From positions 8,869,219 through 8,933,218 of the forward strand of contig OY987251.1 in assembly GCA_963920765.1 (NCBI GenBank): a stretch of 64,000 nucleotides of DNA, in the 5' to 3' direction. Source of the DNA: Ulota crispa. Its lineage: Eukaryota > Streptophyta > Bryopsida > Orthotrichales > Orthotrichaceae. This document shows positions 44,187 through 56,799 of the stretch, piece after piece. Under the pieces are notes generated by a model that did no database searches, was not told the DNA's origin, and was given only the letters and a program-made list of their open reading frames with translations. The position numbers were made by a program, and so were the translations under genes. Numbering within the stretch: the stretch's first letter is position 1; each line of letters opens with the position of its first letter.

Positions 44187-45515
44187 CAGTGACAGGTCTG
44201 TGCGTTTCAAAGCTAGAGATGCGATACCTTTGATTTTCGGACCTTCACGAGCAACCCTAATCCTGAAGCCCTGCAGGATCAGGGGATGCTCTTGTTGGTT
44301 TCAAAAAATAAGAATATGTGTTGTAAGTGCAATGTGGATGAATGAATAAGTGGTGGATTTTGAGTAGAAGTTGACTTTGAGGTCATCCGCACCTTTGGTT
44401 CTTCAAGTTGATTGCTAAGAGTTTATCCCTATTTTTTAAGAGTTCTCAAAATTCATATCCCCATTGTTGCTCATCAAACATGCTTTTCAAATAATCAATC
44501 ATCAAGCGAATGACTACTGTAGGTTGCAGTATTTTTTTGGCCTCGTGAGGCCACCCTGTCAGAAATTGAACCAATGTGTCTCTCTCCTTTTCATAATTAT
44601 CCATTTTTGTGAGGGCATGTGATTTGTGATAGGTGAAAAAAAAAACATTGGTAGGTTGAGAGCAAATTTGGCATCAAATAATTCCCCAAAATATAACCTA
44701 CTTATTTTGTAAATTATTCTCCAAAAAAGTCCAATATCAAATAAAACAAAAAACAAGTTGTCTAATTTTGTAGAAGTCATCAATCATAATTGATTTTGGA
44801 AGGTCAAGGCTAATTCTAAGAGGGCTCAATTTATTGCAAACTCTGTACCAAGGCCTAGTATTGGAAAGTCAAAGATAATTTGAAAAAGATTTTATTCTAA
44901 TAAAAAAATAGTTATTTGCCATATAATAATACTTTATTTTAAAAATACCTAATCCTCAACTAATTATGAAACTTGATGCCTAATCAAAAATTTCTTAAAA
45001 ATTAATTAATTTGGTAGTGGATTGTCGAATCTGCTACCAACCTACAGTAGTAGATTTAAGGATCCTTGCTTCACACATTAGAATTATGTGACTTGAGCAT
45101 ACTTTGAAAGGCCTAAAGCAATTATCATCTAAGTTTGGTTTATGTCAATCCCTTCACAAGTAAGGGCAGTTTTGGCAAGTAGGAATGCAAACGACCTGAC
45201 TCATGAGTTATGTATGTAGAATTGTATCAAATATTTTGCTTTCAGTATTTACTGATAAAATCAGAAAGGAATAATAGAGCTCCTTCGAAATAGATCATGC
45301 ATTGAAAACTAATGATTTTGACAAAACAAAATGCTCATACTCCTTTACATTGTTGTGTTCTAATAATGGTGTTTTTGAAGGATTTTTTAGCCATTTTTTG
45401 AAAAGAAAAAACAGGTTTTTGAGGTGAAGTAAAAGAACTTGTTGAAAAATGTTTTTTGAGATTTATATAATATAAAAGCTAGAAAACTAACAAAAAAAAC
45501 TAGAAACATGTTCTT

Positions 45516-45665
45516 ACTTAGCATTATTGCATACAATAATGTTAGGCAACACCCCACCATTGACCCTATCTAATATTGTTGCATAGGACAATGCCAATGG
45601 ACACCCCATTACTAATCTTACCTAGCATTATTACCTAGAATAACGCCAAGCAACAATCCACTACT
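45516..45665 (+). repeat. Imperfect tandem repeat, about 50-bp unit, three copies
   Basis: Three successive units read TAGCATTATTGCATACAATA, TAATATTGTTGCATAGGACA and TAGCATTATTACCTAGAATA at their starts, each followed by a CCA-rich end (CAACACCCCACC, GACACCCCATTA, CAACAATCCACT). Degenerate, so old. Confidence 0.65.
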
Positions 45666-46057
45666 ATTGTAATATGCAGATGGATGAAAAGATGAAGACT
45701 TTTATGCACAAAATCTTTTTACATTTCAAAATTTGAAAAACTTGGTTTGAAAAGGGTTAAGGAGTAGAGACAGTCTATTAATATGAAACTAGTATAGAGG
45801 CACACGCTTGCGTGAGTAGGACATGTATGAGTAATGCAACATTCAACTTTATGAAAATTTGATATCTCACAATTCAATTGGTCTAGAATATAATATTGAT
45901 GTACTATATAAAAATCAATATATCAAAACTGGTCTAGAATCTATTCCACATGCACCATCATTTTGGTCCTTTTTTGAGACCAACAATACCAATTGCTTTC
46001 ATCACAATGCTACTCTTTTATATTTGCTAGGAGGCTCTTGGGGTTTGATTGATTTCT

Positions 46058-46215
46058 AGCACATGGTTGGAGGGCATTTGGTGTTCTATATTTGGGGCAT
46101 CCTTTATTGTTTCAACTTCCACCAAAAAGTTTTACAAATGAACATGGTCAGAGGGCACTTGGTGTTTCTATATATAAGGCGTCCTTTGTTGCTTCAACTT
46201 ATACCAAAAGTTCTA
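46058..46215 (+). repeat. Tandem duplication, about 80-bp unit, two copies
   Basis: The copies start with 'ACATGGTTGGAGGGCATTTGG' type text at 46060 and 46142 and share 'CTTTGTTGCTTCAACTT' and 'ACCAAAA.TT'. They give a repeated peptide in one short open frame, which I take as a by-product. Confidence 0.7.
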
Positions 46216-47394
46216 GAAGGTTCTGGAAAAGGGCGCACTCAGGGTAATCCTCCCACTTAGAAGTATAGATAGATGATGATACTCTATAGCTCAAAAACTA
46301 CAATTATGTTTCACCTTGAAAACTAGTTTTTTAGATTCAAAAAATCACCCTACAATTTTTTTCTTCAAAGTGAACAATAATTGAGAATTGGATGCTGACA
46401 AAATCCTTGCATTTCTACAATTGTTAATCTCAAAAGAATTTTTTTTGAGGTTTGTTTCCAATTCTCAATGTGCTAATTGACACACATGCCAACTTTAGTG
46501 TAAACATCTTAGTAAACTTAAATTCCATCTACAAAGATGCAAATTTTATATTATTTATCTTGTTCTATTGCTTGTTCATTATAAGCTAGAATGCCCTAAA
46601 ATTACCATTGTTTAATTCTTATCAAAATCAATTGTTTCTAATAAATAATCAATATACTTAAAGAATCTTGATTGCTTATTTTAAATTGTCTAATACATAT
46701 TGATGCATACAATGATAGATTTCAGCGTATGCAAATGATTCATTCTTTGCAACTTGTTACAAACACTAAATTAGTGCCACTTTATATTAGAGCCCAAGTC
46801 CAATTTAAAATTAACCTAAATCACCATCTATTGAGCCATCGATTAAGCCCAAAGATTTTATTGGGCCTCTATAAGAAGCCCTAAAGTCTAATTGATGATC
46901 TTCTCTAAATTAAAAAATTAAACCCAAATTCTTGAATTGGGTCGAATGCATTGTGGTGATTTAATTTTTTTTGGTTTGGACTTAATATTTGGCATTTTAA
47001 AATGCCACATAAGCAATCATGTTATCAACAAGACTGACCCTTGATAAAACTTTGGGCTCAACCAACGATCCAATTCAAAAAATTGAGCTATTCAAAAAAT
47101 TGAGCAATCCCATGGATCACACAATTTATGGCACAAATGCCTCTAGTTTATGTCGTTGTCAAATTCTTAATATTGTTACAAAATATTTAATTGAAGTAAT
47201 TATTGTTGAAGATTGTTGTAGTATTAGTAAGTCTTTATACAATGCAAAATGTTGAGTAATTAGTGTGGTGTAAACTAAATGCACTATTTAATGTAGAAGA
47301 TATTGACATCCAATTTTTTTCAAAGATTCCAAATTGTCATATTTCTTTGTGTCGTATTGTGAAAAATGCCACCCCCAATCAACAATGGGTCCTA

Positions 47395-47721
47395 AGGTAG
47401 TGTGCTCATAAATAGACCTTGTAAGGGTTGAAACTGAATATTTGGGAGGTGTAACTTCTTGAAAGATTTTTCAATAAATTTTCCTTGAAAGATAAGAGGA
47501 ATTGACATCTAATCCAACTTATTTCATATTTTTTGTAGCTTTTTGGAATTAGTTACAAAATTTTGAAGTAAAAAAGTCATAGATCTCTAAAGTGGTTCAC
47601 CTCCTCAAATGTACACTACTTGTACATTGTTGAAGCCTATGAAAAAACAACATGTACAAACTCAAGACATTTGAGCAAGTGAACCAATTTAGAACGTGAA
47701 TTATTTTAGAGCACACTACCC
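47395..47721 (+). mobile_element. MITE family A, copy 5
   Basis: AGGTAGTGTGCTCATAAATAG at 47395 with inverse GAGCACACTACC near 47721, flanked by TA. Body blocks 'GGGTTGAAACTGAATATTTGG', 'GAGGAATTGACATCTAATCC' and 'GTTCACCTCCTCAAATGTAC' identify the family. Its right end abuts the target duplication of the Mutator-like MITE at 47732. Confidence 0.8.
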
Positions 47722-47731
47722 TAATATAAAA

Positions 47732-48123
47732 GGGACTGACTAGGTGGACACTCCCCCATTGCTATGCGGACACCCCCATAGCCAAATTTATGAAATTTGA
47801 GATTATTATTACTCTAAAATATGAAATAAAATCAAAGCAATAGTTTAGCATACATACAAGCTCTCCAAACATAAAACAAATGTATTTCATATGTGACATG
47901 GTCAAGAGCCAAACCAATAAATGAAAAGAGCAGCTGGTTTAACTCCTAACCGTGTCACAAATGAGGCAAATTTGTTACATTTTTACAACTCTTGTAAACG
48001 CAAATGTACGCTAAAGTATTGATTTGATTTATTTCATATTTCAGAGTAATAATAATTTAATTTAACAAATTTGGCTATGGGGTGTCCACATAGCAACTGG
48101 GGAGTGTCTCCCCTCGTCATTCC
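47732..48123. mobile_element. Mutator-like MITE family M, copy 2 (perfect 9-bp duplication)
   Basis: Begins GGGACTGACTAGGTGGACAC and ends with a partly eroded inverse ...GTCATTCC. AATATAAAA is duplicated exactly at 47723-47731 and 48124-48132. A 9-bp duplication and long inverted repeats fit a Mutator-like element. It lies about 310 bases upstream of the SWAP70-like ATG. Confidence 0.9.
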
Positions 48124-48433
48124 AATATAAAATGGCCCCTATATATTCTTCTACTATTCCTCTATGAGTGTTGCACTTTATGAAAGAATCCTTTACAACT
48201 GTGTTACAATGGACAACCTCTCCAGTCCTTTAGGGTTATGCGACACGAACCAAATTTCTCTCTCCTTTTCCTTTTCCTTCGCAACACACTCAGTCTCTTC
48301 CTTCGCTCTCACATCGCCGTATCCATCTCTGTCGCCGTAGCCGATCCTGCTTCACCGATGTTCCATTGCAGCTCACCACACCTCCCTTAAAAGACCTTTC
48401 CAGAGAGCTTCCAATCGCTCAATTTGGTTCGCC

Positions 48434-51400
48434 ATGGCTCAGGTTTGGACATTTGCTCGGGCATGGCGTTTTTATGCTTAAATATTGTGTTTCGCGAGTT
48501 GCAAGTCTTTACCATTAGTCTACAGCAAGCGGTGATTGCATTATCAATGAAGATTGAAAGTAGGACTGTTGTGTTGAACAGTGTGTTGAGTTTTTTGGCA
48601 AGCTAGGTTTTGGAGTGAAATGTTAGCTGGTGTGGTTTTTGTTTTATGGTGGAGCAGGTCGGAGGTGAAGATCCGAAGGCAAGGCTTGAGAAGATAAAGA
48701 AGCAGCTGAATGCTGGCGCCGGGAGTGTACTTTTACATGGGCCGTTGCTGAAGCGGTCCGAGACTGTGAGTGTTTTCCCTCGCATTGCCTTAATTGCTGA
48801 ATTTAAGCACATTTTACGACGCTAATTGAACTTATTTACATATTATTATCTTGGAAAACCTCTGTTTAGTTGCAATTTGTTGAGAATTGTGCGATAGAAG
48901 TAGACAATGAAGTGTTAGTTGTTGCGTGCATGCAAGTCTTCCTAAATTGTACTCCCTCTGTCCCACTATAAAGCTCCAAAAAACTTCTCCATGAGGGATT
49001 AACTGTATTTTTAGTCATTATGCTAGTGACACATGCATTCTAGAATCAATATACCACAAACCAAATGTCGCAAAATCTCCAAATCTCCAGTTTTTATGTT
49101 GCCATTTAGACACCCAAATTCCATGCAAAAGTACCATACTTGTGCATAGTTTGTGAATGCTGCCAGCTCCTCGTTATCTTAGTCTTTGTACTAATGACAC
49201 ATGCGTTCTAGAATCTATATACCATATACCAAATGTGTGCAAAATCTCCAGCTTTGATGTTGCCGTTTGGGCACCCAAATTCCATGCAAAAAAGTACCAT
49301 ATTTGTGCATGTGCTAGCTCCTCATTATTGATGATTTATAGATTAGGAGCAACAATGGTACCTCATATGGATAAGGCCAAGCTTATTAGGAGAGAAATGC
49401 TCTTAAATTGCTTAACTTGCCCCATGAGATCGTTGGACATGACAAACGCTTTCTCAGCAATTGAAATTAGCAAAAGGGAGCTTTTTAGTGGGACAAGAGC
49501 TACGCCTAATTTGGAGCTTTATAATGGGATAGAGGGAGTATCATTGAATTACTAAAGAATGTTATGGCTCTTGAACACTAGGAAAACCTGGGTTTATCGG
49601 GCCGGTGTGCCACGGGTCAAAACTAGTTATATTTTATGGAAATCAAAGCATCAGCTGTGGTGATGTTAGCAGCAATGTGGTTAGTGGTTCTCTTCAGATA
49701 GTTCAAGCTTATCATTGTAGCTAAATGGTCTAGCAGAGCAATGAACAGTCCTGCACTACACCAAATATACCAAATACTGTGAACCACAGAGATTATAATT
49801 GCCACTGTATCATACGTTTTGCAATGTCTATTCTGGTGCTTTTGACCACCTTGGAAGCGGCAAAGTAGCTTGCAACCTCGACTCTTTAATTGAATACCAC
49901 GGTATATAGTGTTTTCGGTATAGTAGCTTTCAGAGTGAACGAGAATGTGGTTGAACTTGCTAGTGGGCCAAATATGACAGAAAAACTTTGAGGACCTGAA
50001 GTGATGGATATCGTGTTGAACAAAAGAAGTAGTTATGTTAGTCCATGTAAGAAATGTTGAACAGAAAGAGAGATAATGCAGAACTTGTTGCTCAATTCAA
50101 TATGGTGTCATTTACCAAGTGAGTGAGGGACTAGACAAGTCTGACATTGGAGACTACATGTCCACTCTCAAATTGCCCTGTCGGACATACACGTGCATTG
50201 TTAAATCTGTTCACTGTTGAATGCATCGCATTCAACAAAGTCTGAAATCCTATAATGTTGTAGGTACCATGGATTGAATGGATAGATGTGTGCAGATTTG
50301 ATTTAAAGCTCGGAAATTGGACTGTATTATCCTGTCCCTAATTTAGAACGTGGCGGACTATTAGTGTAAATCAAGGTCTGTAGAATCACACTGAAGGAGC
50401 TCCTCTTTTTAGTTTTAATGCAAGTAACTTGCTGCTGCTGCTGCTGCTGTTATTCAAGCATGTTTAGCAATGTGAAGCGTAATTTTATTGTCGTGTAACA
50501 CTTGAATATACTGACAAAGGCTCTGCGTGTACAGCTGCGTAAATGGAATCAGCGGTGGTTTTCGCTGGATCCCTCAACTGGGAAGATGGAGTACAGGTAA
50601 GGATTTTCAGTTTCTTTTTGCATTGTTCCTTTGAAAGAATAGTTGTTGGAGGTGATCTATGTCACTAATTAAACAAGCCAATTTTTATTTTATATAAAAG
50701 ATTGGGGAAGTCTTCTGATTTTGGAGAGGTTCAATGTTGAATGTATATTTGGATTTGTTTAATGAGATGTTTTAAACTTCGCTTTGTAAATCACTTCAGA
50801 GTGGGGTGAACTCATTATCAATTCTGACCTTTCTTCTACTTTTGTATGCCTCCAATATTTGAAATGATTAAAAAACCAACATATTCGTGGTTCAATTAGT
50901 TGAGAAGAGTAAGGTGTACATTATTGAATTATCAAATACGCTTGTTTATATTTATGAAGTTAAAATAAAACACAAGATAAAAACTAGGAACAGACTCCAA
51001 GGATTTCTCCTAGTGTGCACCTATTTTCAGTGGCAGTCTTGCAACCGGTAATCTACATATGCCAGTATTTTGAAGATGGTCTTGAGTATCGAGTTTCATC
51101 CGGAGGAGTCGATCGAAGCTTGCTGATCGTTGTTGCTGGATGCGTTCAGGTTTCAAAGAGGCGACCCATCACCTAGAGGGTTGATTCATTTTGATGCAGA
51201 TAGCACAATCACCGTCTCACCTTTGAACATCCAGTAAGACCTTGGTGCAAGTGCTAATTATTTCGCTGCATCACCTGACAATTTTTGTTGCCCATACCAG
51301 GTTATTCAATGGCAGTTATACCAGTTTACAGCTGGAATTGTTTCTGTTGCTGTCACGGACTTTAAAGAAATTGCATCGTAGCCTTCTTGTATTCAATTCT

Positions 51401-54004
51401 CTTAGCGTCAACACTACGGGCTTTTTATTCAGATTTTTCCTTTCAATTGCGCAGGGGAGACAGGAAATACGACGGATGTTGTTTCTGTATCCTTCCAATG
51501 ATTCTAATGAGGGGGGTTATAAGTTTGTAGCATTGAATTCGTGCAGACCCCATTTAGTAAGCAGTCACAAGGACCATCCATATTGTATATTGAAGTAGTT
51601 GTGCTGAAGTGACCGATCGAATGCTGAAGAGGTATAAGGATGAATCAACAAGTGCTCGGTTGTACTTCTTTCAAGATTTCAGTTTATTGTATGTCATGGT
51701 TGATGTAAGAAAATGTTGTGGGAGACTTACATCATCACTACTCAGACATTGGCACCGCTCAAAAAAAGGAATCTTTCCTCTGTGCAGAGACCCCTGCTGC
51801 AGCAAGAGCTTGGGTTGCAAGCTTGAGGTCAGTATTCCCTAGTAGTTAGCAACGTGTAATATTATTTAGAAAGCTTGCGTTTTTTCTGTGAAGATACGAT
51901 CTTTCTGTAATTTGTATCACTTAGAACTATTTTGAATTTCAATGTAAATGTTTTTCCTTCTCTTTTCCTTTTCTTAGTCTTCAGGATGTTTATTTAGCAT
52001 GTTCGTGTGAATGCAGGGCTGCAGCACTTGTGTTGAAGGCACACAAGGACGCAGTAAACTCGCTGAGTGGAAATGGCAATGCCAAATTGGGAACAGTGGC
52101 AGCTTCAGTTGCTGCTGCTAATGCCACGGCTCAAGAGGCTATGAAGGATATACAAGCGTCATTTAGGCCAACTGTTGCCGCCGCTCCACAAACCTCCACT
52201 CCTGCTGCTAACGTCGGCAATGATAACTCAACAATTCTCAAGGTCAGCAAATAATGCCGACATTGTAGAAGTTTATGATGTGGTAGTTCACGAACTATTT
52301 GTTTTCTTCTGGCATAAATAGTCATTTTAACCCCTGAATGCCCAGGGTTTTCAAAAAAGCACTGAATCGAGGACACTTTTAGTCCTCTAGGGCGTTCAGG
52401 GGTTAAGGATGTAAGCATTTGCTTTGTTGATTGTCTGCCGTCCTGTCTTCGCACCTCCGATCTCTGCACTCGTAGATTCTCACACAATCGTATCCTGCAG
52501 TAGCATCTATTTGAGATGTATCTTTCACTCTGTAGGTAATTATATAGGGTCAGGTTTGCTATTATTTTTCCCTCTTATGTGGGACGCTACTACTTTTAGT
52601 GGAATGAATGAACGGTTCTACATAATTTGATGCTGTGGATTCACAAATTTGACCAGGAAACTTTGAGAGTGAAAGATGAAGAGCTTAATCAACTTCAAAG
52701 GGATCTCAGGGCACGAGATCTGACTATCAAGGAGTTGGCTGACCGACTTTCCGAAACGGCTGATGCTGCCGAGTCAGCGGCGAAGGCCGTACATTTTGTC
52801 GATAAGGATCGTCAAGTGGCATTGACAGAAGTAGAATATTTGAAGAAGGAACTGCTACGTGCTTCAGAACAGGTGCGCAACTGCTTTACTGCTGCAATGC
52901 TGACGACGAGAATGCCTGGTCTAACTTAAACCTAAGAGCTTTTTTTTTTAACCTTTTTAATCTGATTTCAGAGAATTGATGGAACTTGCTTCGATGTCTT
53001 GTCTGGTTTTGCTCGTTCAGATTTTTGGCACTTCCTCACAGAACCAAATTATAGCCGCTCTTTGAGCGAACCTCGTTCTTCACAGTGCATTTCTTTTGGC
53101 TGACAAGTAACGAATCTGTGATAACAGATCAAAGCGGCAGAAGAAAGAGTTGTAGCTGCTAATAAGACGAGAGATCTTGCATTGCAAGAAGCTCACAGGT
53201 GGCGAGTTGAGTTGGGGAAGGCCAGAGAGCAATGTGTTATTTGGGAAGGTGCTGTTCAACGTGGCCATGAACATGCAAGACAACTGAAGAAAGCTCACGA
53301 GCAAGAGCTTGCTAGCCTCGCTCAATCTCAGCAGCCTAGGTTTTTGAATTTCCTACAACAACTTTCTCTTGTAAACAAGTCTGTTTTAAAACAGTCACCT
53401 TTGAATACACCATCATCATACCAAGCTATCCTTCATTGTTCGAAGATGTATTTGCTCTTCGCACGATTCTGTTCTTTCAACTTACCAGGTGTTGTTATGC
53501 TGTGCAAGCAGGCCTGCAGATACTGAAGTGAATGCTAAAGTTCAGGATGAGAGGCCATCACCTGCAGAAACAGTTGCGAAAGACTTTAGCGATGTTACGA
53601 TTACCGAACCTCATGTTGTGTCTTCACCAGGAGCCCCTGAAGCAGAGAATGTGGAAGGCACACATCTCCCTTTGGAGGACACCAATGCAACTCCACAGGC
53701 AGCATCTTCTGATCCCGAGACCGCAGAGAATATGCTGATCAATCTGCCCGAAGAGATAGCGCATACACCTCCGAACATTCCATTGATTTCGAAGAACTTC
53801 AGTCCTGAGGTGGTTCCACACACACCACCTCCAAGCCAGCAACATGGTTTATCCCAAGATGGAGCAGAACAACAACATTCAGCAGAACAAGCAAAAGGAC
53901 CGCCAGTTGAGGCTGCTGCCACCTCGCTCTCTTCTAGTCAAGCGGATCTAGAAGCAGCAACACCTCATACAGGAGAAATCCCCATGAACGAATCTGGAGC
54001 ATGA
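48434..54004 (+). CDS. SWAP70: SWAP70-like protein (PH domain plus coiled coil; DEF6 homologue)
   Basis: Plant SWAP70/DEF6-like proteins bind phosphoinositides through a PH domain and have been linked to Rac/ROP GTPase activation in immunity. Exons: 48434-48442, 48658-48765, 50535-50596, 51150-51233, 51455-51486, 51746-51827, 52017-52242, 52657-52872, 53128-53339, 53512-54004; all junctions are GT-AG and in frame, giving 507 residues. PH domain about 28-126 ('LLKRSETLRKWNQRWFSLD', 'YDGCCFYIGTAQKKESFLC', 'AARAWVASLR'), with the invariant C-terminal Trp. Residues ~202-345 are a charged coiled coil ('KDEELNQLQRDLRARDLT', 'EAHRWRVELGKAREQ'). The tail (345-507) is Pro/Glu/Ser-rich and disordered. 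Exon 1 codes only three residues and exon 5 is 32 bases. The 5' end is duplicated in inverse at 43690-44186. The exon 1 donor (CAG then GTTTGG) is weak but conserved in the copy. Confidence 0.95.
48952..49538 (+). mobile_element. Stowaway-like MITE, copy 3, in SWAP70-like intron 2
   Basis: CTCCCTCTGTCCCACTATAA at 48952 and inverse TATAATGGGATAGAGGGAG ending 49538, with TA on both sides (48950-48951 and 49539-49540). 587 bp, closely similar to copy 1. Confidence 0.9.
50431..50451 (+). repeat. CTG microsatellite in SWAP70-like intron 2
   Basis: Six to seven consecutive TGC/CTG triplets, without coding role. Confidence 0.85.
52327..52406. mobile_element. TTAA-flanked MITE family F, minimal copy 4 (80 bp), in SWAP70-like intron 7
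   Basis: TTAACCCCTGAATGCCC and inverse GGGCGTTCAGGGGTTAA with TTAA at both borders; the interior is a further palindrome around GTCCTC. Essentially only the two termini of family F. Confidence 0.8.
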
Positions 54005-54690
54005 GCAAGGGAGCAGTACATCTTTGTGTAAGTGACTTCTGTTGGAAGCCGTAAAATGATAGAACATTCTACCGTTAATAACTGATTTCTTAGACCTTAC
54101 TAACTGCCTAGTAAGTATTGATTTCATTGTGTGAGTTGTTTCAAACCTTCACTAGATTTCTTGCACACTTGCCACATTATCGTTGACTGGTCTTGATTTT
54201 AATTCAAAATAACGCACCTCACAAGGGTGGTCCTTTTTTTCTAGTGACTTACATTGCACAAGTTGGAGCATGAAAGTCTGGCTGGACCTTGACTGGTGCA
54301 ACAACTTTGTTTTCTAATCTGTCTTTTAAGATACAGTTGAGAATAAGGTGTCAAAAAGACAAGATATTGTACAACAATTTGTTAGACATTGTAGTATCAA
54401 ACTATTGTAAAGAAAATGCCAACATCAGCAGCATCCAGAAAATTGACAAAAACCGTGGTACTCCAGTAGATCATCTTCGTTACAAAATGGTAAGACCATA
54501 CTTTTTATTTCTGAAAGAACTTTGTAAAAAAAGAGTTTCACCTATGGAGGAAACTTTGTCCAAAAATCTTTGTTATCAAAATAAATACTTGCATTTTTGT
54601 TTTGTCCTCCTCAAAGTAGGCATTTCTCTTTTTCCCAACCAGTACTAAATTTTGGCAAATCTCGTAGTATTACGATAAGCTCTACATGAA
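54005..54690 (+). other. 3' flank of SWAP70-like gene; no other gene
   Basis: Holds the probable 3' untranslated region. The 119-codon frame at 54289-54648 has no family resemblance and is AT-driven. Confidence 0.5.
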
Positions 54691-55105
54691 TTAACCCCCA
54701 AGTGCCGAAGGGTACTTTTCTTGTTTTGAAATGTTTTTGAAAGGGAATTTTGAAGTTTTTGAATTGTCGTTGTAAGATTATTATTAAACTTCAAAGTAAA
54801 TTGTAATCGTGAAATTTTGAATTACAAGGCTGATGGTGTTGTCAAAAAAGACCTACAAAAAGGTTTAGTGAATTTTCAAGATACTTGTGATTGAAAGTGG
54901 AAGAGTATGGAATTTTTTGGTTTTTTTTGGAGCTACCCAAACCTTCTAATAAAAAATGGCAACTTTTGGGTACAAAATTGGGAAATAGTCATTTATGATG
55001 ATTTAGTGTTTATTATTGTTACTTCAAAACTAATGACCCCACTTCCAAATCCATGATCATATTTTCACAAATGAGCCTACAATACAATTGTCAAAGAGTT
55101 ACCAC
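54691..55105 (-). mobile_element. TTAA-flanked MITE family F, truncated copy 3
   Basis: Starts TTAACCCCCAAGTGCC and runs in inverse orientation to copies 1 and 2: 'CCAATTTTGTATCC'-type, 'CAAAACTAATG' and 'CAATTGTCAAAG' blocks are recognisable in reverse complement. The right half is missing; sequence changes to the MITE at 55109. Confidence 0.7.
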
Positions 55106-55108
55106 ATA

Positions 55109-55417
55109 AGGTAAGAACATCCATAAGCTTTAAGGGTTTTGAACATGATTACTATTAATAAACATCTAGCAAATTATAGGATCCTATTAGGAATAGAAAA
55201 ATAATAAGTTTGCACTTTTGAATGTATTATTTGGATGATGTGAGAATAAGTTGTGAATATTTAAAGAGCAAATTGCCATTTCACCCATAACCAACACTAA
55301 GGTTTCATGTTCACGTGTTGTACATCCTTATAATTACATTTATTTACTTCCACAAATTTTCCAAGATTTTAGAGGTGACGTATATGGGAACACTAACACT
55401 TATGGGTGTTCCTACCT
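55109..55417. mobile_element. TA-flanked MITE, termini AGGTARGAACAYCCATAAG
   Basis: AGGTAAGAACATCCATAAG at 55109 and inverse CTTATGGGTGTTCCTACCT ending 55417, TA on both sides. 309 bp. Inserted at or near the broken end of the family F copy 3. Confidence 0.8.
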
Positions 55418-55824
55418 TAATACAAAGAAAATGTTTAGTTTCAAATATTAACCAAAAATCACTATGAACAAAAAAAATTCAAAGGTGAATGAATTCTAAT
55501 TTGTATAACAAAGACATTCCAAGTGAAATTAGCTAAAAAACTTATTTGAATTTTATTAGATGATGAATTTTCGATGTAAGGTCTTTCATTGTCCAATAGA
55601 AGATCTTGCCTGGTGTGAATAATGGGTTGAGTGAGACCCATTATGTTCTCCACGTTCCCAAAATAGTTCCCAACACCCCCATGACTTATTCAAGTTTGGT
55701 GGCAAACGCAATTGAGCCTAACAATCTAATGTGATTTTGAAGCATAATATCTGAGCTAGATTCCTGAGCTTTGTCCCGTACCAAAATGATTTTCTACGCA
55801 CTGACTTCTCATTGGTAGGAATTT

Positions 55825-56156
55825 GCCCTGCAGTGCACACTATGGCCGAAGGTTGAGAGGTTTCAGATTGCAAGAAACCAAGAGTTTGTTTGGTCTCTTT
55901 TCTTCACATTAGAAGTCAAAGTTCAAAGTCTGTCATTCATCAAATTACTTACATGGTAACATTTTATCATTCAAAACAACAATCTCTCAAAAGGAAGTTT
56001 GGGTTTAGTAAAAATGGAGATCCAAACTATGGTTGAGAAGTTGTTAATTTTAGCATTTATTGCCCATTTTCAGCAAATTCTCTTGGCCTCTCAACAAAAT
56101 TTGGCCACTCAATTTGACAACCTCTCAATTTGGTTGGCCATAGTGTGAAGCGGCCC
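55825..56156. mobile_element. Tourist-like MITE, relative of 35914-36145
   Basis: Right end TAGTGTGAAGCGGCCC then TTA; left end GCCCTGCAGTGCACACTATGG is eroded and lacks TTA. Inner inverted blocks CAACCTCTCA / TTGAGAGG support the call. Confidence 0.65.
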
Positions 56157-56799
56157 TTAGTTTTAGCAATACCGGGTTCTTTATTTCATGCTCCACTCCA
56201 TTTTCAAACTGCTGCTTGTTTTTATGACGCGACAGCTTTTTACAAATTCTTCTTTGGCACTATTCATTGCACACCAGGGTTTTTTTTTTTTCATTTTTTA
56301 AGAAGTGCCAAAGTGGCGATTTAAAATGTTATAGTGGTGCTCCATATTTCAACATTCATTTACATATTGGATAGAAAATATCACATTAGCACATATTACA
56401 TGTCTATAATTTGATTTTCATGCACAAATTGACAATTTCATCCAATTTTTTAAAAAATTTGAAGCTTTTATGGCAATTTCAACCAAGTAATTATGTTTTT
56501 TTTCTATAGGTTTGGTGCTAGTCAAAAAAATTGGTGCAATTTTGCCCCAAATCGCCAGAAAAAGAAACCATGTTGCACACTAGGTAGCTATGCTTGTAGT
56601 TTATCTTTTTAAGAAAATATTGGAATGCAATTTGCAAAACTTCCAAATTGAATGTTGAAGCCAACTTCAAGTTGGAAATTCTTTAAAAAAATCCAAAACA
56701 TTAAAATCTCTACTTTTAGGAAGGTCCCAAAATTGTCCAAAGTTTCTTGAACACCAAAATCAAGCTAGGCTCAGATCCAGCGCCTTGGGCTTTTAAAGG

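Larger units (their letters stand above)
44190..47394. other. No gene recognised; two small tandem repeats
   Basis: AT-rich sequence between the inverted partial copy and the SWAP70-like gene. Apart from the tandem repeats at 45516 and 46058 and a half copy of the 29.8-30.9 kb array near 47215-47300, nothing is recognised. Confidence 0.45.

Noticed and set aside
45859-46260. Short frames 45859-46059 and 46063-46260 as a small gene
   Set aside because: They run through a tandem duplication and AT-rich text, with no conserved motif or splice logic.
53611-53922. Minus strand frame of 103 codons
   Set aside because: Shadow of the Pro/Ser-rich last exon of the SWAP70-like gene.
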